From Ochotona curzoniae (Eukaryota > Chordata > Mammalia > Lagomorpha > Ochotonidae), in assembly GCF_017591425.1 (NCBI RefSeq), contig NW_024464918.1, positions 28,858,001 through 28,922,000 of the forward strand: 64,000 nucleotides of DNA, in the 5' to 3' direction. The notes beneath the pieces were generated by a model. That model saw nothing but the letters and a program-made list of their open reading frames with translations, was not told where the DNA came from and searched no databases. The translations under genes were made by a program, and so were the position numbers. Of the stretch, positions 48,395-60,009 are shown one piece after another (within the stretch, counting starts at the first letter, position 1; each line of letters starts with the position of its first letter).

Positions 48395-48480
48395 TCTTGG
48401 GTATGTCTCCCTTCCCCTGATAGAACTGCAAAGTTCATGGAATCTATTGGATGCATCTTTTGTATTCCCCAAGTTATAAT
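48395..48480 (+). mobile_element. L2-like LINE 3' fragment
   Basis: CTCCCTTCCCCTGATAGAAC, TGCAAAGTTCATGGAAT, CATCTTTTGTATTCCCCAAG parallels the L2 3' end (CTCCxxTAGACTGTAAGCTC...TTTGTATCCCCAG). Confidence 0.5.
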
Positions 48481-48907
48481 TCCCTTTTTATCCAGCCATT
48501 CACGAAAGTAAAGGCTTCTGTATTGGATTCCTACAAAAGCTTTTGCTTTTGTGTGTTAGAGTGCTTTTTCCCCATGATGTTTCTGCGAGAAATCAATCTT
48601 TAGAGACTTGCTTGGGTGACAGCACTAGGACGGGCAGTTAGGATTTCTTTTTTTGTGTTAACTGAGATCCATACTAAAGTTACATTGTATAAAATCACCT
48701 AAATTTTTCTAATTTTTGTCTAAATAGTCCTTTAAAATATACATATATACATATATATTTGAATTTTTTTGAATAGATAGTCTTTTTTTGTAGTAATAGA
48801 TTATTCAGTGACTTTGAGCTACTGTGAAATTGTAGTTTTATTTTAGCAATGGAAAGAATACAGTATATCTAATAAACTTTTGTGCAGTGTATGAAGAGTT
48901 TAAGAAC

Positions 48908-49045
48908 AAAAGGATGGAGCGTGCACTGGCATTGGGTTAGGCCAACACCTGCAGCCATTTGGGGATTGAATGAGCCAGTGGAAGATCTGTCTGCTTTATG
49001 TCTTGTAACTCCGCTTTTCAAGTAAAATAATAAATCTTTTTGAAA
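48908..49045 (+). mobile_element. Short SINE lacking its middle
   Basis: Only a head remnant (GGAGCGTGCACTGGCATTGG), then CAGCCATTTGGGGATTGAAT, and a tail of TTTCAAGTAAAATAATAAAT. About 180 bp of the standard body is missing. Confidence 0.7.
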
Positions 49046-50211
49046 AGGTACTCATTATTAATAGTTCCCTTTTGTAATTCTCTATAATGAATCTGATTTA
49101 GTTAACAAGGAACATCCTGTTTGAGCTACATGTAGGTTCTGTTTTCTGCTAATGAGAAAAGGCAAGTTGCATTCAGTGATTGCAGTTCAGAAGTTTATGT
49201 ATAAAATTACTATATTTCTTCCTAGTTTCTCTTTGCTTTTACCTGTGATTGTAGAAGGTCACTGGCTCAAAAAAACCAGAATTTATAGCCGGAATATGCC
49301 TTCATTTTATGAAAGATACAGTATTTGTGTTCCTTGAATTTATGCCAGTGGAGATAGTACAGGTTGGCTAGTGTGATGTCACCATTTTGTAATGTCACTT
49401 TAAACCTGAATTCAGTTTAAATGTAAAAACCAGAATAAAAATAGAACTGGAAAAATACTATATGCTTTACTTTCTTAAATGTCACATTACTTTATTGATG
49501 GGTTGTTTTTTCTTTCTTTTTTCAAGATTTGTTTTCTCTGAAAGGAGTAAATGGGTATAGCATTGTCTTAAAGGTTATATGCAATTCTCTAGGTAAATGT
49601 ACATGGGAGTATCAAAGAGATAGTTACTGAAGAGTATACTCACGGTCTTTTTAATTAAATTTCGGGAAAAACCTCTACTTATTTTTTCCAGAATTTTTCC
49701 TTTGGGTCATATACCACTGGATTTTTATATTCCCACTCATGACATACAGTCCTATACTTGCTGTCTGTGATGATAGGGTATTTTGTTGCAAGATGACATG
49801 AAGAAAGTCTGAGATATTTTTAGAAATGAAAGTTTGTTTTTCTTGGCCAAGAAACAAAAATGACCTGATCTTTAAGATACTATAAAATTATGGGTTCTAA
49901 TTTTACAAACTCAAATTTAATGCTGTTTTTAATGGTTTTCATATTTGTAACTTTGATGCTAATATAAATGAAGATTTCTGATAGTTTTTTCTTTGAAAGC
50001 TAAGTAGTTTTCAGTATATACAGATTTGTACATTATTTAGTTTGAGAAGGATTATAGAAGCATACACTGAAATTACTCAAAATGTGCAAGAAATCCTTCC
50101 CTCCATAGAAGAGAATAATTAGCTTTTACAAGTTCTGTGTTTTCTTCACATACACATGAGTTAGGAATCATCCCTGTCTTTATTGTAAAGGTTCTTTTTG
50201 TGTGTGAGATT

Positions 50212-50508
50212 TTTTTGTTTTTGTTTTTATTTGAAAGATAGGTTTATATAGAGAAAGACAGACAGAAAACTCTCCCGTCAGCTGGTTCGCTCGCCAAGTG
50301 ACAACAGCAGCCGGAGCTGAGCTGATGTAAGGCCAGGAGCCTCCCCGAGGTCTTCCACGTGGATACAGGGTCCCAATGACTTCTGCCATCCTCAGCTGCT
50401 TTCTCGGGCCAAAAGCAAGTAGAGCAACCAGGACACAAACCAGCATCCATATGGGGTGCCGGCGCTTGTAGGTGGAGGATCAGCCAGTTGAGCCATTGCA
50501 CTGGTCTC
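50212..50508 (-). mobile_element. tRNA-derived SINE in SRFBP1 intron 3
   Basis: TTTTTATTTGAAAGATAGG tail, CCGTCAGCTGGTTCGCTCG, CACGTGGATACAGGGTCCCA, and the head GAGCCATTGCACTGGTC. Loosely duplicated flanks (GATTTTTTTGTTTTT / GATTTCATTGTTTTT). Confidence 0.88.
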
Positions 50509-50734
50509 AAGATTTCATTGTTTTTCTTCCCCACTGCACAGATCTGTGTGGATAGGGGATAATCCACCTCCCTTCTTTCCCCCTCCCCACCCTACTGCCG
50601 CTTCTCTTTTCTATACTTATCTCCAAATCTCATTACAATTGTGTAGTCATTCATCTCGCCCTTAAAGGCTTAACTTTCTGATATTTAAATGTATCATGAC
50701 ACTTCTAGTGTAGGTAAAGAAACAGAACAAAGCA

Positions 50735-50860
50735 ATGCAATGCAAGAACTATTCATCCCATCTTACCCAGTAAGAAACTGAGACAAGTTAAGCAGCTTGC
50801 CCAAGGTCATGTGGTTATGCTATAGACTCCTGAAGTGCACGTGAAGCTGGTGCTGTTGGG
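50735..50860 (-). mobile_element. MIR SINE
   Basis: TAAGAAACTGAGACAAGTTA, AGCAGCTTGCCCAAGGTCAT, GTGGTTATGCTATAGACTCC is reversed MIR core (GAAACTGAGGCACAGAGAGGTTAAG, TTGCCCAAGGTCACACAGCT). Confidence 0.88.
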
Positions 50861-51047
50861 CGTGTTACTGTCCTGCTTCAATAAGAGAACTCTTGAAATT
50901 CATCTTCACTCTTCCTGAAGAAAGGGGCTTTGTGTATTTCTCACTCCTTCTGTCTTCTAGTTGCATTTCCTCTCCAGGGCCTTTAATGGGGCTTTTTTGT
51001 TGTGACTGTTGACGTGTGCCCCAGTCTAAGGGCAATAAAAGTATTTT

Positions 51048-51332
51048 ATTTTAAAAGCTGGTTTATTGAGAGAAGAAGAAACAGAAATCTTAGTCTCCAA
51101 CCTCACTCCCCAAGTGGCCGCAACGGTCGGAGCTGAGCTTGTCTGAAGCCAAGGAGCTTATTGCGGGGCTCCCACTCGGTGCAGGGTCCAAGGACTTGTG
51201 CCATCCTCTGCTGCTTTCCCAGTCCATAAGCAGGGAGCTGGGTCAGAAGTGGAGTGGTCAGGACTACAGCTGGCACCATGTGGGATGCCAGTGCTACAGG
51301 CAGCCTGTTCAGCCACTGCATTGGTCCCCATA
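51048..51332 (-). mobile_element. tRNA-derived SINE in SRFBP1 intron 3
   Basis: TTTTAAAAGCTGGTTTATTG tail, CTCACTCCCCAAGTGGCCGC, CCATAAGCAGGGAGCTGGGT, and the head CAGCCACTGCATTGGTCCC. Confidence 0.88.
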
Positions 51333-51971
51333 GCGAGGTCCCAAGGCTGAGCCTTTTAACATAATGGATTGTTGACTCAGTCCATGTCCCAACACTTACC
51401 ACTGTGTACGCAGTGAATACTGCCTGCCTAGCTGGTTAGGAAACTTAGTGTAAATTTTCTTACTTCTATTTACCTGTGGACACTGCGGATCCTGTTCTGA
51501 GTCTAGAGGTAAATGGAATACTACTAAACTGTTACTAAGAAGATTCTGTGAGCAGAAAATTTAATTTTTTATTGTTTTAGTATTAACTGTCAGGAACAGA
51601 GGTACACAAAGGGTCTGCACTTTGGAGTCACCCTACCAGTGCCCTAACATCTGACTTCGTTTTACCAGGCAGAAATCCCCTTGCTTCTAAAGCAGTGCAG
51701 ATGCCTTGTTTTACTAACCATCTGTGTTCAACTTGTGACCTCTAAGGAGGATAAACAGGAAATCTAAGTGGCATTTTTGAAGATCAGTGTATAAAACTTC
51801 TCACACTCATGTAACAGCATTTAAAAACAGATCATCATCCTGAAATGCCAGCATGATGCGTGGAACGTTAAATCTGTTTGTAATAGATCATAGGTCTTGC
51901 TCTAGAACCTTTAATAGTACTGCATTTTTAATGGATAGGTATCATGAGTTTCATTTTTGAAAGTGTGTGGA

Positions 51972-52295
51972 GGGCCCAGCGCTGTAGCACAGCAACTGAA
52001 GTCCTCGCCTTGCATGTGCCGGAATCCCATATGGGCACTGGTTCTAATCCAGCAGTGTCACTTCCCATCCAGCTCCCTGCTTGTGGCCTGGGAAATCTGT
52101 TGAAGATGGCCCAAAGCCTTAGGACCTTGTCCCCACGTGGGAGACCTAGAGGAGGCTCCAGACTCCTGGCTTCGGATCGGCAAAGCTCCAGCTGTTGCTG
52201 CCACTTGGGGAGTGAATCAACGGACGGGAGATCTTTCTCTCAGTCTCTCCTTCTCTTTGTATACATGCCTTTCCACTAAAAAATAAAAATATTTT
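51972..52295 (+). mobile_element. tRNA-derived SINE, full length
   Basis: GGGCCCAGCGCTGTAGCACA head, GTCCTCGCCTTGCATGTGCC, GGCCCAAAGCCTTAGGACC, CTTGGGGAGTGAATCAACG and an A-rich tail. Duplication AAGTGTGTGGA / AAGTATGTGGA at 51961-51971 and 52296-52306. Confidence 0.96.
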
Positions 52296-54249
52296 AAGTA
52301 TGTGGAAAAATTAAAATGTAAATTTATATGGCTTTCAAAATTTCTTGCATTAAAATAAACTGAACTCTTAAGTTATTTTTTCTACATACTTTTGCAAGTA
52401 CTCTTATAAAAGTAGTATCCATTCTGTTTTCTGATTATTTGATTATATTTTAAAAAGAGGACATGTTAAAAGCCTTAGCTAGTTGGCAGTGATGATGAAA
52501 ATGCTATTACTATTTACTGAGTCACACCTAATTTTGGAATAAAAACTGATTCTGGAATCAGTTCATGTAGGAATCAATTCATGAAAAGCTACGAGTGTGT
52601 AAACAAGACTGAGGAGCAGGAAGTGAGAAAACAGCATCACAGGAGCTTCTTGCTCGTGTTTTCCGTTTGATTTTGGTTTGATTTTTTTGTGTGTATGTTG
52701 TAATTCTGGTAATTTGAACCTTCAACCTTGGCAGGATATTTCCTAATAACTGTGAAAGTATCCAAAGCACTTTTCAGCTATTAATTCAAAAATTTTGGAC
52801 AACGAATGCTACTATCATAATTCCAGTTAAATAATGTGGTGTTTGAGAAAAGACATAAATATTCCAGCATATTTTGTTGGCAACACCGTGGGAGCCAAAG
52901 GCCCTCGAGAAAGCAGCAGTAAGATAAGTGAATAACTGGTCTTGCAAAATGAGTTGTCCTTTTATTTTTAAGCTGAATATTTCTCATTTGAGGATTCAGT
53001 GGAAACAAATTGTTTTCAAACATTTATTTTCATTTAATTGAGCACATATCACATTGTTGTATTTCTGTTTATAGAAAACATGAGTCTTTTCTATTTCTGT
53101 GTGTTGGAATAATTGTTAGTGTTTTGGCTTCTCAAAAAGTTAATATTTTGTGTTCAGAGAAATTTAACTACATTTTCTTTTTTTTTTCTTGAATATAAAG
53201 AATTTATTCTCTTTATCTACCTGTCAAACAACTTGTATAAACTGTGTAGCCTGCTAAGAAATCAAAATAATCCCAAGGATATTGCTATCTAAATATTGCC
53301 TCTTGGTATTTTATGGTAAAATTATATGTTTCAGTTTTATTCTCCCCTTTTTCTCTATAAAGACGAACTAAGCTCTTAATTACTTATATCAGTTTTATAT
53401 ATGGGTCAGTTAGGGAAGCAAAGCCTTAATTTTTCATTTCTGTTGAGTTTCATATATTAAATTTACAGCCTACAGGTTTCAGTGTAATTAATAGTTTTTC
53501 TTTTACTCATCACAGTCTAAGGTAACATCCCATTTGTTGATGATTATATACATTTTTGTTACTAATAAAATTTGTCGCCTTATAGGCAAGAATAAAAAGA
53601 TCATCAATTTCCAGAACAAACTGTAACAAATTGTGTCTTGTATACTTAGGTTTATTTGATACATTTTAATTTAAAATCTGCAGGCGTAGGTTAATACTTT
53701 TCTATTTTTGTTCCCGATTAATATATCCTTCTGTCCAAACAAGCGTCTGAGCCATTCTGTGCTGTGTACCACCATAACCGTGTCGAGAAGGGATCGGTTC
53801 GTTTAATTCCTTCTGTGATTTCAGGAAGACTTCAAAGAATGGGGAGCTCAGAATTGAGTTAGAGTTGGAAGAATACATGATTCTGTTTAAGGACAAGTAT
53901 CGGAGGTAACTGGAGCACAGCAGAAACTAAGCTACAGGTGAACTGCACGCCATGATAGGGAGCTGCACTAGTACTGTGCTTCTGTTATACTGAAGTTACT
54001 GCTTTGTGTCTCACCCTTTCAAGATTGGATGTTGCCTCATCTCAATGCATATTACAGTAATTATGATGTAATATAGAGAATCAGCATGTATCTCCCCATT
54101 GAATTAAAGGTATAACTAGAATATAGAGTGAATGAAGAGTAAGCAATTGAAGTCATGGCTACCATAGGTTAAATTGCATTTCAGAGCCATTTAGAAAGCT
54201 ACCAGTAGTAAGCGCACACTCTGTAAGCTGCGGTTTGGGTGTCAGATGT

Positions 54250-54390
54250 GCTCCCAGAGGGTCATGTTGGTATACACTGTTCACTGTGCTGTGGTTGGGT
54301 CTGAGCTCTGCCCCAGAGGTTCATGTTGGTATACACTGTTCACTGTGCTGTGGTTGGGTCTGAGCTCTGCCCCAGAGGTTCATGTTGGTG
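54250..54390. repeat. 59-bp tandem repeat, about 2.4 copies
   Basis: TCATGTTGGTATACACTGTT begins at 54262 and again at 54321, and TCATGTTGGT at 54380, so the period is exactly 59 bp. The first two units are almost identical, which points to a recent duplication. It lies in SRFBP1 intron 3. Confidence 0.95.
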
Positions 54391-55829
54391 GTGTGGTCCC
54401 CGGGATGGGGCTGTTGGCAGTGGTGGAAGCCTCAGCAGGTGTTTAGTGGCAGTTCTTGACATCAGGGCGACTGGCCCTTGCAGCCCTTCTCCTTTTCCTA
54501 AAGAGTTGCTATAAAGCCCAAGCATGCACTCACTCACACTATTTGCGGCTGCTCCTGGTTTTTTTTCTCTGTGCACTCACCCCACCGCCATTATCCACCA
54601 CTCTAATCGAAAACCAAATGACTGGAGCCACCCATCTCAGATTTGATTCTGCAGAACTGTGAGCCGTGCCTTTTCCTTATACACTTTATCGTTTCACATA
54701 CTTCATTAAGGTAACAAAAAGCTGAACAATATCTGCTGTGACTTAATCCTCAAAGCACAGAAGTCGTCTGTGTAGATCTTCAGACTGATGTAGTTGCTCG
54801 ATCCTTTTCTCTGCCTGCCCCTGAACGTGACAGAAACAAGTAATGCTACGTTGGAAGAAAGTTTAGATGTTTTTCTTTGGCAGAAAAAATGTTTATTCTT
54901 GTTTTAATCTCTTGACTTAAACTATCTAAAAATGTTTTTGCCTTGAGACATAGGATTGGTAGAGTGAAGAGAAAGTTATGGAGATTTATTTGACTAAATT
55001 ATTTGCTGAGTTTATGTTTAATGCCCATTTTTAAGTGCATGAAAATTCCTGGACTGTTGAATTATTCAGGCATTTCTTTAGTTTTTGCTTAAAGAGTGAT
55101 TATTTTCATAAATCAGTGAAAATACAATTACAAATGCATTCATGTTTCTAGCATAGGAAGATTCAACTTTTGACATGAAACTCAACTTGGAACTAAAGTG
55201 AGACAGTACTATTTGTAGACATTCAGTAATTCTTTATCTGGCTGCCAGCAAAAACCTGGCACCAGTAAAATATTCTAGTAGTAAACTGACTTTGGTTTAT
55301 TATATCTCTTCTGCTCAAAAACCACATTGGCTGGCTGCTTGCTGCTCTCCAGGTCGGGGTCATTCCCCAGGGGGTCTGAGCGTCCATCAGCTGATGCCTT
55401 GTGATGCTGGGCACCCCAGCTGCCATCCCCACGGCTGTCCCCGCTGCTTCTCCAACGCCACACCCCTCCAAGGCCCCTGTGTATCTGCGAGGTTCTGTTC
55501 TGCTAGTTGGTTTTGATAACAAGGCAGCATTTACCACCACCTCAAACTTTTCTTGTAAAACCAGAGAGAAACAATGCCATAGTTTTAACCAGCAGTTTTG
55601 TTATACACAATGCGGGGAATACATACACATGAAGTCACACCTGGGGGATTTATCTTACGAGTGGGAGGTTTTGAGCATTGTGAAAATGCTTCCCCGGTAA
55701 TTTGGAAATCATCTGATTACTCCAACCATTATGAACTGCACCAAACAAATTATACCCCTTGCTTCATCTCTCTTCACACAAAACTTGGTTATTTTCACTA
55801 GCCTTTGTGTTACTGTGTCAGTTTTTTTA

Positions 55830-56115
55830 AATACTTATTTGTATTCGAAAGGCAGATTTTTACAGCGAGGATAGGCAGAGGAGAGGTTTTCATCTGGTGA
55901 TTGCCTCCCCTAAGTGAGTGCAACAGCCAGAGCTGCGCTGATCTGAAGTTGGGAGCCAGGAGCTTCTCCCTCACCTCCCATGAGGGTCAAGGCACCCTCG
56001 GCCTTAGGCCATCCACCACTGCTTTCCCAGGCCCAAAGCAGAGAGCTAGACTGGAAGTGGAGCATCTGGGACATGAAAAGGCACCTATTTGGGACAAATG
56101 CTTACAAGCAGAGTA
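55830..56115 (-). mobile_element. tRNA-derived SINE in SRFBP1 intron 3
   Basis: AATACTTATTTGTATTCGAA tail, CAACAGCCAGAGCTGCGCTG, CCAGGCCCAAAGCAGAGAGC, then the head is lost near GACAAATGCTTACAAGC, where the ATGGGAT segment is altered. Confidence 0.85.
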
Positions 56116-56384
56116 TCAGCGTGATACTTGCCACACTTCCCCAAGTTTTTGTTACTTTCTGCATAAGGCCCAGTGCCCTACACTTAGAATACTGTTAGTC
56201 ACATGGCTCAAATATAAATCAGCGTATCGGGTAAATGGGTTTTTATAGAACCTGTAGCAAGTGCCATTGGTTTACTCATAACAAAATAAAGCTAGCAGGG
56301 TTGTTAATGAAGTTTCTCATTGCATATTTGCTGTCCGCTCATGTTTCATTTTATGTTTAAGGATCTGAATTTTGAAACAGCTAT

Positions 56385-56655
56385 TAAGATCAGGATATGA
56401 AACTACCACTTGGGACTCCTGCATCCTGTTTTGGGGTGCCTGGGATAAAGTCCTTCCTCCTCCACTTCCAGGCTAACTTCTTGCTATCACACTCAGGAGA
56501 GAGCAAATGAAGTTCTACCCTGATATCTACAGGGTAGAGCCAGGTGGAATTCCTGGCTGCTGGCTGTGGCCTGGCCCAGCCCCAGCTATTAAGGTCATTG
56601 GGGGAGTAAGCAATGTATGGAAATTCCTTTTTCCTCTTTTTCACCCCTCTTCCCA
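56385..56655 (+). mobile_element. Old SINE (GCCACTTTGGA subfamily)
   Basis: ATGAAACTACCACTTGGGAC, TCCTGCATCCTGTTTTGGGG, TCCTGGCTGCTGGCTGTGGC, GGTCATTGGGGGAGTAAGC in order. Tail weak. Confidence 0.75.
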
Positions 56656-56674
56656 CTCTGCCCCCAGCTTTACC

Positions 56675-57015
56675 CACCAGCTGCCATGTGTATAAACACA
56701 ATGAGATGTTACTCAGTCATAAAGAATCGATGAAGTCCTGGAACAAGTATAGTTACAGCAAGTTAAGCTGCCTCTTGGGACAGCAACATTGCCATATCAG
56801 GGCTTAACACTGGCTAGTTGAGGCATTTGGAGAGTGAACCAGTGACTTAAAGGTGGATGTCTTTCAGTCACTCTGTCTTTCAAGTAAGTGAACAAACCTT
56901 TTTTTTTTTTTTAAAGCTGTCACTTGCCACAACAAGTGTGGAGCTGGAAGCAGTATGTTAAGTAAAATAAGCTATGCACAGAAAGACAAGTACAATACAT
57001 TCTCATAAGAGCTTA
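56675..57015 (+). mobile_element. L1 3' fragment interrupted by a SINE
   Basis: GTTACTCAGTCATAAAGAAT, CGATGAAGTCCTGGAAC (to 56745) and then GTGTGGAGCTGGAAGCAGTA, TGTTAAGTAAAATAAGC (from 56935) are two halves of the conserved L1 sense 3' end (ACTACTCAGCCATAAA... AAGTGAAATAAGCCAGGCACAGAAAGACAA). The gap holds a SINE. Confidence 0.8.
56748..56930 (+). mobile_element. SINE inserted into the L1 fragment
   Basis: TACAGCAAGTTAAGCTGCC head, AACATTGCCATATCAGGGC, AGGCATTTGGAGAGTGAACC, TCACTCTGTCTTTCAAGTAA and poly-T/A. ACAAGT occurs at both junctions, a likely short target-site duplication. The copy is internally deleted. Confidence 0.75.
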
Positions 57016-57029
57016 CAGTTGATGATATA

Positions 57030-57366
57030 GGGCACAGCGCAGTGGTCTAGCAGCTAGGGTCCTTGCCTTGAACGTGCCGGGATCCCATATGGGTGCCAGT
57101 TCTAATCCCAGCAGCTCCACTTCCCATCCAGCTCCCTGCTTGTGGCCTGGGAAAGCAGTCAAGGATGGCCCAAAGCCTTGGGACCCTACACCCTTGTGGG
57201 AGACCTGGAAGAGGCTCCTGGCTCCTGGCTTCTGATAGACTCATCTCCAGCCGTTGCTGCTGCTTGAGGAGTGAGTCATTGGATGGAAGAGCTTGCTCTC
57301 TGTCTCTCCTCCTCTTTGTGTATCTGACTTTGCAATAAAAATAAATAAATCTTTAAAAAAAAAAAA
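57030..57366 (+). mobile_element. tRNA-derived SINE, full length, little diverged
   Basis: GGGCACAGCGCAGTGGTCTA head, GTGCCGGGATCCCATATGGG, CCATCCAGCTCCCTGCTTGT, CCCAAAGCCTTGGGACCC, TCTCTGTCTCTCCTCCTC, AATAAAAATAAATAAATC and a pure A-run. It is one of the best family representatives in the window. Confidence 0.97.
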
Positions 57367-57842
57367 AGCTGATATTGCAGAATAGAAGTAGAGAAGAATT
57401 GTCAGTAAATTCCTAGTACCAAAATACTGTTGCTAGGAATTTGCTCCAGCATTTTATACCTTGGTGTGGTAACCGTCATCCACAGCAACAAAGCATGTGT
57501 TTCATCATTAGAAGAGTTTCAAGGTCCTGAATATGCTCAGTGTCTACACAGATGTTTCATGTAACCTGATTTGGTCACTACACATGGTTCACATACACTG
57601 GCATTCTTCTGTATCCCCTAAGTGTGTACACCTGTGTATGTCTATTTTCTCATGAGATGATGAGTGTTGGGCTAACTGTTGACACTGCTCGGTGTCAGCA
57701 TCTGTGAAGTGTCTCAGGTATATACCTGCCTTGCAAGCTGGCTTAGCCTGTCCGTCAGCTACAGAGCCTGCTTGGGAAGTTCCTGCTAAAACGCTCTGCA
57801 CCCTAGATTTACCTACTTTGTGACTCAGAATATCTAATATAT

Positions 57843-58045
57843 TTTGGGTTACATTTTTTGCTTATTTTATTTGAAAGGCTGATTCGGGGGGAAAGATACG
57901 TCCCATCTTGCTGATTTACACCTCAAATGCCCAAACTCGGTGCAGCTCTCCCACTTGATTGCACAGTGTACATTAGAGGCAAACTGATCAACGGTTTGGG
58001 TGTTTCCACGTGGTAACTTAACCGGCTATATCACAGGGGCCACCC
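57843..58045 (-). mobile_element. Diverged SINE
   Basis: TTGCTTATTTTATTTGAAAG tail, CGGTGCAGCTCTCCCACTTG, then GGTAACTTAACCGGCTATAT, CACAGGGGCCACCCC head. Body shortened. Confidence 0.7.
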
Positions 58046-58047
58046 CA

Positions 58048-58230
58048 GGATTTTGTTCTTTTTGTAGGGCTGAATAATACTCCGTTGTGTTTATGTACCA
58101 ATTTCTTTTTATCCTTTCATCTATCCTTGGGTACCTCAGTTTTAGTCAAATAATGCTGCAGTAAATGTGGGAATGTGGCTTTTTGATAGTACTGTTTCCT
58201 GTGGATGGGATACCAGTGTCCCGGGTGGCA
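58048..58230 (-). mobile_element. L1 3' fragment
   Basis: GGGCTGAATAATACTCCGTT, GTGTTTATGTACCAATTTC, ATCTATCCTTGGGTACCTC, AAATAATGCTGCAGTAAATG is reversed L1 3' end, directly abutting the SINE. Confidence 0.8.
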
Positions 58231-58499
58231 GCTTCCTATGCCACAATGCCTGACCCTCTCAATTATTTTTTAATATTTTGAACTTTCTGAAGTGTCTTTT
58301 TATTTTTCTCAGTCTTTCCTATGGTTTCTCCTTTATATAGTTATATAATTTTTCATTTAATACATTGTCTTCCTGTCTTTATCATGCTAAATATTTTTGC
58401 CTGAATTCTTTGTGTGATACATAATTTCATTGTCTGCTTTTTAGTTGTTTCTACTTACCAAGAATCTTTGCAATCCGTCTATTCTAGCATTTTAGAATC

Positions 58500-58850
58500 A
58501 CCATGTGAGGGTAATGTTGTAGAACAGCATAGATGCTGATCCTCTGCCTTTGGTGCTGGCGTGCTGTATGGTCAATGGTTCGTGTCCCAGATGCTCCAGA
58601 TCCGAAGCAGGACCCTGCTTCTAGCCTGGGACCTGCGGGAGATGTCCTTGGGACCTGTACTCATGTGGGTGACCCGAAAGAAGCTGTTGGCTCCCAGCTT
58701 TGGACCCTACCAGCTCTTGTGCTTTCAGCTCTTTGGGGGAATAAACCAGCAGATGAAAGGTGTTTCTCTTTATCTCTCTTCTTGTCATTCCCTCTCTCTT
58801 AGTAATTCTGACATTCGAGTAAAAAATAAATTTGGGGTGAAAAAGTAATG
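58500..58850 (+). mobile_element. Diverged SINE
   Basis: GGTCAATGGTTCGTGTCCCA, CTTGGGACCTGTACTCATGT, AGAAGCTGTTGGCTCCCAGC, CTCTTTGGGGGAATAAACC and a CT-rich, A-rich tail. Confidence 0.8.
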
Positions 58851-58859
58851 TTATGGCAT

Positions 58860-59570
58860 TATAAACTTAGGTTTTATTTTGTTTTCTAATTTGCAAAAGT
58901 TTTATTCTAACAGGCAAAGTAATTGGCATTGTTATATCCTTGATGTTTGCTCTTAGTTATATTAAAGCTACAGAGGAGTCAATCTTGTATTTACTGTGTT
59001 TTTCTATTTCAAGTGCCTTTGTGTTTTTTAAAAAAAAAAATCTTTCGGTGTTTAGCAAAGGTCTGTGTTTGCGTTCCATGGTTACAGTTGTATTTATAGC
59101 CATTATAGTGGCCTTGCAAGTACTTTTCCATTTTCTTTTGTAATCTTTTATTTTCTGTTCTCTCCATTTTAAATGGCATCATGTAACTACTGCCTGTTTA
59201 CTTAAACATAGACGATACTCACTGATCTTACGCTACTTTCTGTTTATTAAAAACAAAGTTTATTAACTGCTCTTTCTTCTGTATATACTCCCATGTTTAT
59301 CCCAATGCTTGCTCTACAAATACAAACTCAGTATCAGACCTTTACCAAAAGGTATCTGCTGCTGCTGGTTTAAAGTTTTCTGTTAGAAGTTTCCTCTGGA
59401 GAAACACATGTGTACACTGTTCCCTGAACAGCTGGAATTGCAAAAACTGATTTGTGTAGATTTTGTGTTTGAGGAACAGCTTGTCTGGGTATAAAAATCC
59501 TTGGGTTTTACCGTGGCTTGTATTGAGGTCCTTGCTGTATAGTTGCTTATCAAGATCATTTCTTTAACTC
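58860..59570. other. Intronic AT-rich DNA, nothing recognised
   Basis: T-rich sequence with an A-run at 59030-59040. A faint L1-like look (GTATAGTTGCTTATCAAG) could not be confirmed. Confidence 0.4.
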
Positions 59571-59588
59571 AATTTACTGTGGCTTTTA

Positions 59589-59841
59589 AGAGTTATTCCT
59601 TTATTAGAAAGATTTACAGCGAAACAGAAACGGCTTCAGTCTGCTGGTTCACTCCCCATAACAGCCACAGATGAACTTCTTGCTGGTCTCCCACATGGGT
59701 GCAGGGTCCCAAGGCTATGGGCCACAAGCAGGGAGCTGGATGGGAAAGGAGCAGTCTCGACTGGACCCCCCAGCCAGCGCCCCTATGGGAGGCTAGTGCT
59801 TACAGGCAGCACATTAGCCGATTGAGCCATCCTTCCAGCCC
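59589..59841 (-). mobile_element. tRNA-derived SINE just upstream of exon 4
   Basis: GTCTGCTGGTTCACTCCCC, GTGCAGGGTCCCAAGGCTAT, GGGCCACAAGCAGGGAGCTG and the head GAGCCATCCTTCCAGCCC. Duplication TTTACTGTGGCTTTTA / TTTACTCTGGCTTTTTA at 59573-59588 and 59842-59858. It ends 168 bp before SRFBP1 exon 4. Confidence 0.94.
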
Positions 59842-60009
59842 TTTACTCTGGCTTTTTAGTAGCGTGATAATTTCTTACACTGGCAGGAGTTACTGTTCCA
59901 AAAGTGAAGATTTTATGTAATATATCAAGAGTTCTTTGAACACACCATAGGAAAGAATGTAGTGACAGTGTAAAATCAGATTTCTAACTAATACTACTTT
60001 GTGTTGCAG

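Larger units (their letters stand above)
47494..60009 (+). other. SRFBP1: SRFBP1 intron 3
   Basis: A 12.5-kb intron with GT-AG ends. It holds SINEs in both orientations, MIR and L2 relics, L1 fragments and a 59-bp tandem repeat; the recognised elements have their own entries. Stretches 49060-50200 and 52310-54240 are AT-rich, with no repeat or exon-like reading frame that I recognise. At 54390-55830 I see nothing identifiable beyond a GC-richer patch at 55320-55520. Confidence 0.85.

Noticed and set aside
54246..54446. Repeat-bearing plus-strand open frame
   Set aside because: A translation of the 59-bp tandem duplication in an intron; no splice or start support.
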